From Streptacidiphilus anmyonensis (GTDB taxonomy: Bacteria > Actinomycetota > Actinomycetes > Streptomycetales > Streptomycetaceae), in assembly GCF_000787855.1 (NCBI RefSeq), contig NZ_BBPQ01000001.1, positions 246,025-310,024 of the forward strand: a stretch of 64,000 nucleotides of DNA. The letters run 5' to 3'. The first letter of the stretch is position 1. Each line of letters begins with the position of its first letter. The notes below the pieces were generated by a model that saw nothing but the letters and a program-made list of their open reading frames with translations, was not told where the DNA came from and ran no database searches. This document shows positions 52,182 to 61,301 of the stretch, piece after piece. The position numbers and the translations under genes are program-made.

Positions 52182-53903
52182 TCAGCCGTAGACGGCCTGG
52201 ACGTTGTCCTTGGGCGCCGGCCGGTGGTTCTCGGCCGGCCCCAGGGCGAAGGCGTTCAGCAGGTTCTCCGTCACCTTGGTGACGAAGGCAGCCGTGCGGG
52301 CGTCCATACCGTGGTCGCCGCCGTCGTCGTGACCGCCCGCCATCAGACCCTCGACCCAGCGCATGGTGCCCGAGGCGAAGACCCCGGCGCCGCTGCGCGC
52401 GGTGTAGTAGGCCGTGTCGGAATGGCTGTGGTCGCCGTTGCAGACCAACGGCGAGTGGGCCAGGATCTCGATCGGCCGCGGCGTCGGCGCTCCGGGCGTG
52501 ACCCGGTCGTACTCGACGCCGACGAGGTGGTCGAAGGAGTCGCCGGCGCGGACGCCCGTGCCTTCGAACAGCCAGTGGTCGGGGCTGTGCACGACGTAGG
52601 GCGCGTCGGTCGGGTAGCCCTCGTAGAGGACGCCGGTCATGGACGACTCCGGGTCGGCGGCCGGACCGGAGCGGAAGTCGGTGGTGGTGAGCGCGCGGTC
52701 CAGCATGTAGGCGGGGTCGTCGCGGTAGTCGGTCTTGTAGCAGACCACGGTGCGGCCGTCGTCCTCCACGCGGATCCGGCGGAAGCAGGTGTTCGCGCCG
52801 AGGAAGGCGATGTTCGTGCCCGCGTCGCGGGCCTTGGTGACGGACTGCCGCTGCTGCGGCGTCCAGTACTCGTCGTGCCCGAGGCAGAGCACGGCCGTCG
52901 CGCCGCCGAGGATCGACGGGTCGGTGTGCACGTCGATCCCCGTGGTGTAGGCCAGCGGCAGCCCGAGACGTTCGGCCAGGACGACCAGGGCCCGCTCGTA
53001 GACGAGGAACTTCTCCGCGCCCTCGTCCGTGTACGGGCGGTCGAAGGAGACCTTGAGGGCGCGACTGCCGTAGCTGCCGTTCACGCCCTGGTAGAGGCTG
53101 GTGCCGCCCCACGTGTTGTACGCCTGCCACGTCGCCGTGCCGTGCATGACCAGGACCCGCCCGTGCGCGTCCTGTGAACGCAGCACCAGGGGCACCCAGC
53201 GCTGACTGCCGTTCACGGCGTCGAGCCGCAGCAGGTAGGCGCCCTCGGGCCAGTCGCGGGTGTCCAGCGTGAGCGAGGGCTTCCAGCCCGCCTTGACCGT
53301 CCGGGTGGCGGGCTCGATCACGGGCGCGGCCTGGCGCTTGCCGGGCATGCGCGCCGACCGCCACACCAGGCGGGCCTGTGCGCCCCCGTACCAGCCGACG
53401 CGGTAGGCGGAGACGGTGAACCCCGACGCGGTCGTCGACACGCTCAGGGCGACGGGCTCTCCGGGCCTGGCCGACGCCTTGTCGGTGTAGCCCTCGATGG
53501 CGTCGGGCGCACCGAGTCTGGCGATCCGCCAGTCCGCGGATCCGGGCTTGGCGTTCTCGGCGAGGGTGGCGGCCGACTGCACGCCCGTCGGCACGGGTCC
53601 GCTCGCCTGGGCGGTGCGCTGTCTCCCGTGCGCGGAGCGAGCGGTCGCATCGCCCGAGCCGCAGCCGCTCAGCCCCGCCACCCCGACGACCGCCCCCGCG
53701 ACGGCTGCCGCCCCCAGCACGCCACGCCGCGTCAGCCCCCGTCCCGTTCCGGCGCCCGGAACCGACCCGTCGTCCGCCTCCGGGGCCATGTCCGGGGCCA
53801 TGTCCGAGCCCCTGTCGGCGCCCTTGTCCGCGCCCTTGTTCATGGCATTGCCCGTGCCGTTGTCCGTGCCTATGCCCGCACCGGTCTCCGTGCCCCGTTC
53901 CAC
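52182..53903 (-). CDS. Tat-exported lipoprotein with N,N-dimethylformamidase beta-subunit-like domain
   Basis: 573 residues from the GTG at 53903 (GGAGG 10 nt upstream). An unusually long hydrophilic N-region with repeats (MNKGADKGADRGSDMAPDMAPE) precedes a Tat motif LTRRGVLGAAAVAGAVVGVAGL and lipobox LSGC. The mature part has an immunoglobulin-like domain, then the conserved DMFase beta-type domain (HGTATWQAYNTWGGTSLYQG, GHDEYWTPQQRQSV, SFDRPYTDEGAEKFL). Genuine amidase activity is not proven by this similarity; many such proteins are uncharacterised. Confidence 0.8.
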   Translation of the reverse strand: MERGTETGAGIGTDNGTGNAMNKGADKGADRGSDMAPDMAPEADDGSVPGAGTGRGLTRRGVLGAAAVAGAVVGVAGLSGCGSGDATARSAHGRQRTAQASGPVPTGVQSAATLAENAKPGSADWRIARLGAPDAIEGYTDKASARPGEPVALSVSTTASGFTVSAYRVGWYGGAQARLVWRSARMPGKRQAAPVIEPATRTVKAGWKPSLTLDTRDWPEGAYLLRLDAVNGSQRWVPLVLRSQDAHGRVLVMHGTATWQAYNTWGGTSLYQGVNGSYGSRALKVSFDRPYTDEGAEKFLVYERALVVLAERLGLPLAYTTGIDVHTDPSILGGATAVLCLGHDEYWTPQQRQSVTKARDAGTNIAFLGANTCFRRIRVEDDGRTVVCYKTDYRDDPAYMLDRALTTTDFRSGPAADPESSMTGVLYEGYPTDAPYVVHSPDHWLFEGTGVRAGDSFDHLVGVEYDRVTPGAPTPRPIEILAHSPLVCNGDHSHSDTAYYTARSGAGVFASGTMRWVEGLMAGGHDDGGDHGMDARTAAFVTKVTENLLNAFALGPAENHRPAPKDNVQAVYG

Positions 53904-54094
53904 CCGCCCCGCCCTCCTCCCAGCCGACACTCAGCCTCGGGTCGTCACCGAACGACATTACGCGCACGGGGCGACACGGCCACTCGGGCGTCAAGGCAGC
54001 GGCGGGGCTGCCGGAGGCCGCATCAGACGGGGCGTGGCATCGGTGCGACGGCAGCGACGTGAAAGGCAGGGTGTGATGGTGCGGCGACGCGGTG

Positions 54095-55555
54095 CTACGA
54101 CCGGGAGGCGGCACTCGCCGTGCGATCGGAGCGAACCGCTGCGAGCGCGTGCACCGCATCCCGGCTGTGAACCGAGTCATCGGACTCTGCCATGCCGTGA
54201 GCAGAGGCGGAGGCGTGTACGCCTGGCAGTGGCGCCGCGCTGTGAACCGCGCCGACCTCGCGCCGTTGGTCCTCGCTCGTCGCCACCAGGACCGGCCCGC
54301 CGTCGGGTCGTCGGGTCCGTACCGCCAGGCGCGGCCACAGCACGAGCAGCACGGGCAACTGGAGGTAGCCGAAGCGTCCCGCCGGGGCCAGCAGGAAGGC
54401 GAGCGCCACGCCGAGCGCCAGCCGGTCGCAGGCCGCGCGCGCGTCGCGGGGCGGCCGGACCACCAGCCAGACGCAGACGAGCAGACCGCTCAGCCCGAAC
54501 AGGACCAGCGAAGCCGTCCTCCCGTAGGGGCCCATCTGGGCGAGGATGTGTCCCGGCAGCGGGCTGCCCGCAGGCGTCCGCACCTTCGACAGCCCCAGCG
54601 GGAAGCGGACCACCTGCTCCAGCATGGCCTGCGGGAAGGCCAGCGCGAACGGCAGCACCAGCGCGCCGCCGACCAGCCCCGTCCACACCAGCCCGCGCAG
54701 CGCCGTCTTGCGCCCGCCCACCTGCAGGAGCAGCAGCAGCGCGACCGGCACGGCCGGCCACGCCGTCCACTTGAGCGCGCAGACCAGCCCCAGCACCACC
54801 CCGGCCCGCGCCGCGTTCCCGCGTCCGGCGAGCGCCAGTGCCAGGATGCAACCGCCGATCATCGGCAGGTCCACCCCGCTGACGGCCGCGGGCAGCGCGA
54901 CCAGCGGCGAGGCGACGACGGCCGCGAACGGCACCGCCAGCGGCCCGCCGCGCAGGATCCGCCAGGCCAGGACGAGGCAGACCAGGAAGGCCAGCAGGAA
55001 CCAGATCCGCGCGTCACCGAGGACGGCGGGGAGCACCAGGTGCGGGAAGCCGAACAGCGCCATGCCGGGCAGATACGGCGTGTAGCCCGTCCAGTTGGCC
55101 GGGTGCGGCAGGTACGGGCTGCCGGTGTGCACCAACCGGACGGCCGACTGCTGCACCACGAAGACCTCGGACTGCGCCTGGCCGAGCACCAGCAGCAGCA
55201 CGAGCGGCACCACGACCCCGCCCAGCAAGGCGATCGCCACCGCGGCGCGGATCGGTCGGGCGGCGCCGGCCGACCGACCGTGCGGAAGCAGGGCGGCGAC
55301 CAGCGCGGCCAGCACGTACCCGACGCCCGCCGACCAACCCCAGGCGCGCTGCGAGGCGAGGTTCGAGATCAGTGGGAACGCGAAGGCCCACCCGGCGCAG
55401 ACCAGGGCTCCCAGCACCCAGGGGGCGCGGCTGTAGGCCCCCGCGGCGCCGGTCCACCGAAGCCCTGCACCGAACTGCCGCACCCGCTGACGCGGCAGCA
55501 GCAGACGCGCGGCGGCTCGCCGTGTCTCCCCGGAACGGGCATGAGTCGTCGTCAC
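54095..55555 (-). CDS. Membrane glycosyltransferase, GT87-like (DUF2029)
   Basis: 486 residues, GTG start. About ten membrane segments, e.g. WVLGALVCAGWAFAFPLIS, VAIALLGGVVVPLVLLLVLG, IWFLLAFLVCLVLAWRIL. An extracytoplasmic loop contains VHTGSPYLPHPANWTGYTPYLPG, typical of polyprenyl-phosphate-mannose-dependent GT-C enzymes of the GT87 type. The C-terminal 70 residues are polar and probably cytoplasmic. Acceptor unknown; mannolipid or cell-wall glycan synthesis is plausible. Confidence 0.8.
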   Translation of the reverse strand: MTTTHARSGETRRAAARLLLPRQRVRQFGAGLRWTGAAGAYSRAPWVLGALVCAGWAFAFPLISNLASQRAWGWSAGVGYVLAALVAALLPHGRSAGAARPIRAAVAIALLGGVVVPLVLLLVLGQAQSEVFVVQQSAVRLVHTGSPYLPHPANWTGYTPYLPGMALFGFPHLVLPAVLGDARIWFLLAFLVCLVLAWRILRGGPLAVPFAAVVASPLVALPAAVSGVDLPMIGGCILALALAGRGNAARAGVVLGLVCALKWTAWPAVPVALLLLLQVGGRKTALRGLVWTGLVGGALVLPFALAFPQAMLEQVVRFPLGLSKVRTPAGSPLPGHILAQMGPYGRTASLVLFGLSGLLVCVWLVVRPPRDARAACDRLALGVALAFLLAPAGRFGYLQLPVLLVLWPRLAVRTRRPDGGPVLVATSEDQRREVGAVHSAAPLPGVHASASAHGMAESDDSVHSRDAVHALAAVRSDRTASAASRS

Positions 55556-55795
55556 GCTGCCACATTAGGAAGACCCGGCCCGGCCTGTCGTCACACCACA
55601 GGGTTGTTCACCCATCCTTCCCGGGTAGGGGGCACACGCACGCGCGGGCACGCTGGGTGACGAACCGTTCCGCCTGTGCACAACCGCCATCCGGGCGCCA
55701 CCCGAACGGCGGTTCACCTCCCCCTGCGCGTCACCGTCGGGCGCGTCAGCGTCGGCGGAACAACCCCGCGGCGTCGGCGGAACAGCGAAAAGCCC

Positions 55796-55843
55796 CTCGG
55801 CCCTCGGCCCGTCGAGCCGCACTCAGCGGTTCACAGGCTCGAC
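55796..55843 (-). terminator. Terminator downstream of the two-component operon
   Basis: Read leftward, GTCGAGCC (55836-55843) pairs with GGCTCGAC (55811-55818), followed by GGGCCGAGGGCCGAGGGGC and TTTT (AAAA at 55796-55799). It is 11 nt downstream of the response-regulator stop. The 298-nt gap also holds two GCGTCGGCGGAACA copies (about 55749-55785). Confidence 0.55.
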
Positions 55844-55853
55844 CACGCGGACG

Positions 55854-56705
55854 TCACTCCCCGCCCGCGAGGCCGTGCTCGTAGGCGAACACGACCGCCT
55901 GGGTGCGGTCCCGCAGCTCCAGCTTGGCGAGGATCCGGCCGACGTGGGTCTTGATGGTCTGCTCCGACAGCACCAGTTCGTCGGCGATCTCGGAGTTCGA
56001 CAGCCCGCGCGCCACTTGCCGCAGCACGTCCAGCTCGCGTGCCGTCAGGCTCGCGACCGCCTCGGGCCGCAGGTTGCCGGCGCGTCGGCGGCGGGCCACG
56101 TCCGCGATGAGACGACGCGTCACCGAGGGCGCGAGCAGCGCCTGACCGGCCGCGATGACCCGGACAGCGTTGATGAGATCGCGTGCGGGGGCGTCCTTGA
56201 GCAGGAACCCGCTGGCCCCGCGCGCCAGCGCCTCGTACACGTATTCGTCGAGGTCGAAGGTGGTCAGGATGAGAACGCGCGGCCCCTGCTCGCCGCCCGC
56301 GTCCACGATCGCACCTGTCGCCGTGAGCCCGTCCATGCCGGGCATCCGGACGTCCATGACGACCACGTCGGGGGAGAGCTCCCGGGCCAGGTGGACGGCC
56401 TTGACCCCGTCGCCCGCCTCACCGACCAGCTCGATATCGGGCGCGCTCGACAGCAGCGCACCGAGCCCGTCGCGGACCATCTCCTGGTCGTCGACCAGGA
56501 GCACGCGGATCGTCTCCTGCGCGTCCCGCACGTCCCGCTGCACGTTCTGCCGCGTCTCCGCCTGCACGTCCCCGTGCACGCCCGCATGCATACCTGCGTG
56601 CATGCCCGTGTGCATGCCCACGTGCACACCCGGACGCACGTCCGGCGCGGACGCCGTCGTGCCGTCGGGCTGCGCCATGTCCGCGGGCTCCACCGCCTGA
56701 GTCAC
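55854..56705 (-). CDS. NarL/LuxR-type response regulator with a His/Met/Gly repeat extension
   Basis: 283 residues. The receiver starts at about residue 66 ([20 protein letters not shown]) with phosphoacceptor D118 in [14 protein letters not shown]. The LuxR domain is intact ([40 protein letters not shown]). The N-terminal 65 residues are unusual, with [18 protein letters not shown] at 28-45, which could bind metal. The start GTG at 56705 overlaps the kinase stop (4 nt); an internal start near residue 60 would remove the extension. Partner of the adjacent kinase. Confidence 0.9.
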   Translation of the reverse strand: MTQAVEPADMAQPDGTTASAPDVRPGVHVGMHTGMHAGMHAGVHGDVQAETRQNVQRDVRDAQETIRVLLVDDQEMVRDGLGALLSSAPDIELVGEAGDGVKAVHLARELSPDVVVMDVRMPGMDGLTATGAIVDAGGEQGPRVLILTTFDLDEYVYEALARGASGFLLKDAPARDLINAVRVIAAGQALLAPSVTRRLIADVARRRRAGNLRPEAVASLTARELDVLRQVARGLSNSEIADELVLSEQTIKTHVGRILAKLELRDRTQAVVFAYEHGLAGGE

Positions 56706-58282
56706 CGTTCCCCCTGTCCGTTCGGCCGTTCACCGGCGTGCCCGTCCCGCTGTCCGTTCACGTGCCCGTCGCCCATCTCCACGTCGAGGTGACCGCCCAG
56801 CGCGTCGAGGCCGCCGCCGGGGTGTCCCGTGCCGGCGAGATCGACCCCGGCCGGTCCGCCGGTTCCGTTCCTGCTGTTTCCGTCCGAGCTCTCGCCCTCG
56901 GCGGCGGTGTGGTCCACGCCGACACCGACGGCGGTGATGCCGATGTCGCCGACGGTGATGCCGTTCGTGCTCGATTCTCCATGCTCGTCGCGCGTCCGCA
57001 CCCGAGGACCGTCCGTCGGCAGCCACGCCGTCACCGTGAAGCCGCCGCCCCGGCGGCGGCCGGCGCGCAGAGTCCCGCCGAGCAGCGCGGCGCGCTCACG
57101 CATGCCCGTCAGCCCGTGGCCGCCGTTGCCCCCCGGCGGCAACGGCGCGCGACTGCCGCCCGGCCCACCGTCGTCGATCACCTCGATCCGCACGCCGCCG
57201 GAGGAACGCTCCACCTCGATGGCCACGTGGGCGCCCGGCGCGTGACGACCGGCGTTGCTCAGGGCCTCCTGGACGATGCGGTACACGGACACATCGACGA
57301 CCGACGGCACCCGGTCCGGGCCGCCGGTCAGCGTCAGGTCCACCTGCATGCCGGCCCCGCGCGCGGCCCGGACCATGTCCGGGATTCCGTCGATGCCGGG
57401 CTGGGGCGCGCGCTCCGCCCCCTCGTCCTCCTCGCGCAGCAGACCGATGACGCGGCGCATCTCCGTCAGAGCGGTGGTGGACGCCTCCCGGATCGCCGTG
57501 AAGGTCCGCCGGGTCTGCTCGGGCAGCCCGGGCTCCTTGTAGGGGGCGGCCTCGGCCTGGATGGCGATCATCGACATGTGGTGTGCGACCACGTCGTGCA
57601 GTTCCCGGGCGATCCGGCTGCGCTCCTCCAGGACCGCCTGCCGCGCAAGCCCGGCCCGGCGCTGCTGCTCGGCCTGCTCCAGATGCCGTTCCGCCTCGAG
57701 CCGCGAGTGAATCGACTCGCCGAGGACCAGCACCAGCGTCACCGCGACGACGGCGACGCCCAGCACCACCGGCGGCAGGTCGACCAGCAGCAGGGCCGGC
57801 AACAGCACGGCCCCGGCCGTGAGCAGGTCGACGCCGATGGCGATGTCCCGGCCGTACCGCTGGGCGGTCACGAACACCAGGACCACGAACGCGATGCACG
57901 AGCTGACAGGCCACGGCCAGAACGGCGTCGGCGCGTGCCCGACCTCGGCGAAGGTCGCCAGCGTCAACCCGAGTGCGCTGAGTCGCCAGGCGGCCAGCGG
58001 CCGTGAGACGACGAGCAGCAGCGGCAGCGCCTGCAGCGCCGCCAGCGCCCAGGCCAGGCTGCTGGGTACGAGCTCCACCAGCTGCTGGTCCGCGCTGGCC
58101 GCCAGCACGAGCACGGCCACGAGCCCCGTCAGGCCCAGCGCCAGCCGCGTCGTGCGCCCGAGCTGCGGCGCGAACGGCACATGCCGGTCCGGCGCCGCCC
58201 AGGCGGCATCCCCGAGCAGCCGCGCGACGCGGCGACCCCGCCCCCACGCGCGACCCACAGCGTTCCGCAGTGCGCTCCCCAT
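56702..58282 (-). CDS. Sensor histidine kinase (HisKA_3 type)
   Basis: 526 residues from the ATG at 58282, chosen because the conserved membrane part begins soon after; the ribosome binding site is weak. About five membrane segments (residues about 45-180), then the phosphoacceptor helix with H229 in [19 protein letters not shown], and a GHKL domain with N-box [18 protein letters not shown] and G-boxes [20 protein letters not shown]. The C-terminal 110 residues are low-complexity and Gly/Asp/Asn-rich ([17 protein letters not shown]), not part of the kinase. Coupled to the response regulator by a 4-nt overlap. Signal unknown. Confidence 0.92.
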   Translation of the reverse strand: MGSALRNAVGRAWGRGRRVARLLGDAAWAAPDRHVPFAPQLGRTTRLALGLTGLVAVLVLAASADQQLVELVPSSLAWALAALQALPLLLVVSRPLAAWRLSALGLTLATFAEVGHAPTPFWPWPVSSCIAFVVLVFVTAQRYGRDIAIGVDLLTAGAVLLPALLLVDLPPVVLGVAVVAVTLVLVLGESIHSRLEAERHLEQAEQQRRAGLARQAVLEERSRIARELHDVVAHHMSMIAIQAEAAPYKEPGLPEQTRRTFTAIREASTTALTEMRRVIGLLREEDEGAERAPQPGIDGIPDMVRAARGAGMQVDLTLTGGPDRVPSVVDVSVYRIVQEALSNAGRHAPGAHVAIEVERSSGGVRIEVIDDGGPGGSRAPLPPGGNGGHGLTGMRERAALLGGTLRAGRRRGGGFTVTAWLPTDGPRVRTRDEHGESSTNGITVGDIGITAVGVGVDHTAAEGESSDGNSRNGTGGPAGVDLAGTGHPGGGLDALGGHLDVEMGDGHVNGQRDGHAGERPNGQGER

Positions 58283-58785
58283 GACGGAGCCAGCGTAATC
58301 CGCTCCCAGGCCGCGGACATCCGGGGCACAGCCTGGCATTGCGACCGGGCGGGTTTCGGACGCCTGCCTTCCACCGGTCTTCACCCGTCTTCCGGCTGTC
58401 CTCACCCGCTCGTGTGTCTCCCGGCTCGTCGTCCCCGCCTGCCGTCGCACCGGGATCGCCTCCGGGGAGTCGAGGACAGCGGCCCGGATCGCGGCTGGAC
58501 AGCTGCCCGGATCGCGCTCGGTTCCGGGCTTGGTTCGGGGCTTGGTTCGCTCCTCCTGGTGGGCTCGCACCGGGCGGCCGGACGGCCCGCCGCACCGAGG
58601 CAGTACAGCCATTGACCCCCCGGCAGATTGGCCTATACCTTCCCTCTCATTGGTCTACGCCAATGAACGCTCCGACGCTCAGTCCCGCGCTGCCGCGCCC
58701 CCGCGCCCCGCGCTCCCGTGCCGCCACCCGACGTGTGCGCACAGGGCGCCCCTTCTGCTTCGAGGCATCCCGTCGAGGAGAGTCC
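58283..58785. other. 503-nt divergent intergenic region
   Basis: Between the sensor kinase start and the chitinase start. Its right half holds the chitinase promoter and repeats. The left half contains a GGGCTTGGTTCG duplication (about 58528-58555) and pyrimidine-rich tracts (58368-58440). No convincing gene is seen. Confidence 0.6.
58612..58666 (+). promoter_or_regulatory. Chitinase promoter with two DasR-type direct repeats
   Basis: -35 TTGACC (58612-58617), 16-bp spacer, -10 TATACC (58634-58639). TTGGCCTATACC (58628-58639) overlaps the -10 and TTGGTCTACGCC (58650-58661) lies 22 bp on; both resemble the 12-bp direct repeats of Streptomyces chitinase promoters. The second is inside TCATTGG-N6-CCAATGA (58647-58666), matching the DasR site ACTGGTCTAGACCAGT at 12 of 16 positions. 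Confidence 0.75.
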
Positions 58786-60135
58786 ATGCCAGCGAACCGT
58801 CGTGCCGCCTTTCGTTCCGTGGCCGTTCGTCGCGCCGCCGTCGCCGCGGCGACGGCCGCCTGCGCCGCCGCGCTGATCGGCACCACGCCCGCCCACGCCG
58901 CCGCCCACGCGTCCGGCGTCGGGGGTGACCAGGGCCGCTCCCAGAAGCAGCTCATCGGCTACTTCACCCAGTGGGGCATCTACTCCGGCAACTTCGAGAA
59001 GAACCTGATCAGCAGCGGAGAGATCAGCCACCTCACCGAACTGGACTACGCGTTCAGCGACGTCTCCGCCGACGGCCTGTGCTCGAGCGGCGACAGTTGG
59101 GCCGACTACCAGCGCCCCTTCGCCGCCTCCGAATCCGTGAACGGGCAGGCCGACGCCGCCGGGCAGGCGCTGATGGGCAACTTCAACCAGCTGCGTGAAC
59201 TCAAAGCGCGCTATCCGCACCTGAAGATCGTGATGTCCATCGGCGGCTGGTCCTGGTCCGGTCAGTTCTCGCAGCTCGCGGCCACCGCCGCGTCGAGGCA
59301 GAAGTTCGTGGCCTCCTGCGTCGACCAGTACCTGAAGGGCGACATCCCCGGTCTCCCGGCGGGCGCAGCCGCAGGCATCTTCGACGGCTTCGCCGTCGAC
59401 TGGGAGTACCCGGGCCTGCCCGGCAACGGCAACCCCTACGGCCCGCAGGACACGCCCGACTTCACCTCGCTGATGCAGGAGTTCCGTCACCAGCTCGACG
59501 CCGCCGGCCATGCGAGCGGCGAGCGCTACCTGCTCACCGCCAACACCTCCGCCAACCCCACCGCCGCCGCCAAGCTGCAACTGCCGCAGCTCGCCAAGGT
59601 CGTGGACTGGTTCAACGTCATGACCTTCGACTACCACGGCAGCTGGGAGGCCACCGGCCCCACCGACTTCGCCTCCGCGCTCCACCAGGACCCGCGCGAC
59701 CCGAACCCGGCGGACAACCAGTACAGCATCGACCAGGCCGTGCGGTACTACGAGCAGCACGGAGTGCAGCCCGGCAAGATCGGCCTCGCCATCCCCTACT
59801 ACGCCCACACCTGGACGGGCGTCGCGCCCGGCCCGCACGGCGACGGACTCTTCCAGCCGGCCACCGCGGGCGGCGGTACGCCCGACTACAACCAGGTCGT
59901 CACCGCGCCGGGGAAGACCTACTGGGACCCGATCGCCAAGGAGCCGTACAAGTACGACCAGGCCAGCGGCACCTTCTACACCTACGACAACCCGCTCTCC
60001 CTCTGGTACAAGGGCCAGTACATCCGGGAGCAGGGGCTGCGCGGCACCTTCGTGTGGTCGATGGACGGCGACACCGCCGACGGCAGCCTGACAGCCGCAC
60101 TGGGCGCCGCGCTCGGCACCGGCCAGGACGGCTGA
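58786..60135 (+). CDS. Secreted GH18 chitinase
   Basis: 449 residues from the ATG at 58786 (GAGGAG 7 nt upstream). Signal peptide (VAVRRAAVAAATAACAAALIG, cleavage near AHA at residue 39). GH18 motifs: LIGYFTQWGIYSGNF, SIGGWSWSG, catalytic D200-GFAV-D205-W-E207 (DxxDxDxE), MTFDYHGSWE and FVWSMDGDTAD. It has no separate chitin-binding domain. It hydrolyses chitin to oligosaccharides outside the cell. Expression is probably under DasR control through the upstream repeats. Confidence 0.95.
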   Translation: MPANRRAAFRSVAVRRAAVAAATAACAAALIGTTPAHAAAHASGVGGDQGRSQKQLIGYFTQWGIYSGNFEKNLISSGEISHLTELDYAFSDVSADGLCSSGDSWADYQRPFAASESVNGQADAAGQALMGNFNQLRELKARYPHLKIVMSIGGWSWSGQFSQLAATAASRQKFVASCVDQYLKGDIPGLPAGAAAGIFDGFAVDWEYPGLPGNGNPYGPQDTPDFTSLMQEFRHQLDAAGHASGERYLLTANTSANPTAAAKLQLPQLAKVVDWFNVMTFDYHGSWEATGPTDFASALHQDPRDPNPADNQYSIDQAVRYYEQHGVQPGKIGLAIPYYAHTWTGVAPGPHGDGLFQPATAGGGTPDYNQVVTAPGKTYWDPIAKEPYKYDQASGTFYTYDNPLSLWYKGQYIREQGLRGTFVWSMDGDTADGSLTAALGAALGTGQDG

Positions 60136-60193
60136 CGTCCTGCCGCCTCGTCTCGGAGGCGGCGCTCACGACGTCCACGGGACGTCACGATCG

Positions 60194-60234
60194 TGCGCGG
60201 CGCGGATCGGCGTCCGGCTGGTCCGCGCCGCGCA
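60194..60234. terminator. Bidirectional terminator between chitinase and ribokinase
   Basis: Thirteen-bp perfect arms TGCGCGGCGCGGA (60194-60206) and its complement (60222-60234) flank a 15-nt loop between the convergent genes. Confidence 0.7.
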
Positions 60235-60249
60235 GGCGCGAGTGCCCGT

Positions 60250-61152
60250 TCACTCCCCGAGCGCCTGGGCGACTTCCGCGCGGGTCGGCAGGGAGGGCTG
60301 AGCCCCCGCCAGCATCGTGCTGAGCGCGGCGGCGACGTTCGCGCGGCGGACGGCCTCGTGCAGACCGTGACCGTCGATCAGACCGCAGGCCAGGGCGCCG
60401 CAGAAGGCGTCGCCCGCCGCGGTGGTGTCGAGGGGTGTGACCGGATGGGGCGGGACGAAGACGACCGCCCCATCCTCGCAGAGCAGCGCGCCCTCCGCGC
60501 CCAGGGTCACCACGACGGCCCCGGGTCCGCGCAACTGACGTGCCGCGTCGGCGACCGCGTGCAGGTCGGGAAGGCGGTGACCGACCAGGCTCGCCAGCTC
60601 CTCGCGGTTCGGGACCAGGATGTCGACCATGTGGAGCAGATCGAGGGTCAGCTTGCGGGCCGGCGCAGGGTTCAGCAGAACCGTTCCGCCCGCCAGCCGT
60701 GCCGCCGCGGCGACGGTCTCCGGCGGCACCTCGTGCTGCAGGAGAGTGACGGTCGCGTCACGGAGCAGTGCTCCCTCCGAGGCGCAGTGCTCCGGAGAGA
60801 GAGCGGTGTTCGCACCCGGACTGACGATGATCGAGTTCTCGCCGGTGGTGTGATCCACGGCGATCAGCGCCCGACCCGTCGGAAGCCCGTCGACCGCCAG
60901 GACCCGGGTGGTGTCCACGCCCTCCAGGTCCAGCACGCGCCGCAGTCGGGTGCCTGCGTCGTCGGCCCCGACGCGGCCCAGCATCGCCACGGACGCGCCG
61001 AGCCTCGCCGCGGCCACCGCCTGGTTCGCGCCCTTGCCCCCCGGGTGCTCGGCGAGGTCGCCGCCCAGCACGGTCTCCCCCGGCCGCGGGTGCCTGGGCA
61101 CCGGCACCACCAGGTCGAGGTTGATGCTTCCGACGACAGCGATCTTCGGCAT
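60250..61152 (-). CDS. rbsK: Ribokinase (PfkB family)
   Basis: 300 residues. PfkB signatures: KIAVVGSINLDLVVPVPRHP, substrate/ATP loop HPGGKGANQAVAAARLG, and the C-terminal PLDTTAAGDAFCGALACGL with the catalytic Asp. The N-terminal GSINLDLV pattern and GETVLG favour ribokinase over other PfkB sugar kinases. ATP-dependent phosphorylation of ribose. No ribose transport gene is adjacent. Confidence 0.93.
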   Translation of the reverse strand: MPKIAVVGSINLDLVVPVPRHPRPGETVLGGDLAEHPGGKGANQAVAAARLGASVAMLGRVGADDAGTRLRRVLDLEGVDTTRVLAVDGLPTGRALIAVDHTTGENSIIVSPGANTALSPEHCASEGALLRDATVTLLQHEVPPETVAAAARLAGGTVLLNPAPARKLTLDLLHMVDILVPNREELASLVGHRLPDLHAVADAARQLRGPGAVVVTLGAEGALLCEDGAVVFVPPHPVTPLDTTAAGDAFCGALACGLIDGHGLHEAVRRANVAAALSTMLAGAQPSLPTRAEVAQALGE

Positions 61153-61301
61153 GCAGCCACCCTAGGCCCTGGATGCCCCGCACAACCCGTCCACCCCCGA
61201 CTCTTCTGACCGTGGGCAGTCATGCGCCCCCCGGGGATGGGAGAGGAGTCCGGCACTGCGACGCAGGGACTCCGACGCCGGGACTCGGACACCGGGACCT
61301 C

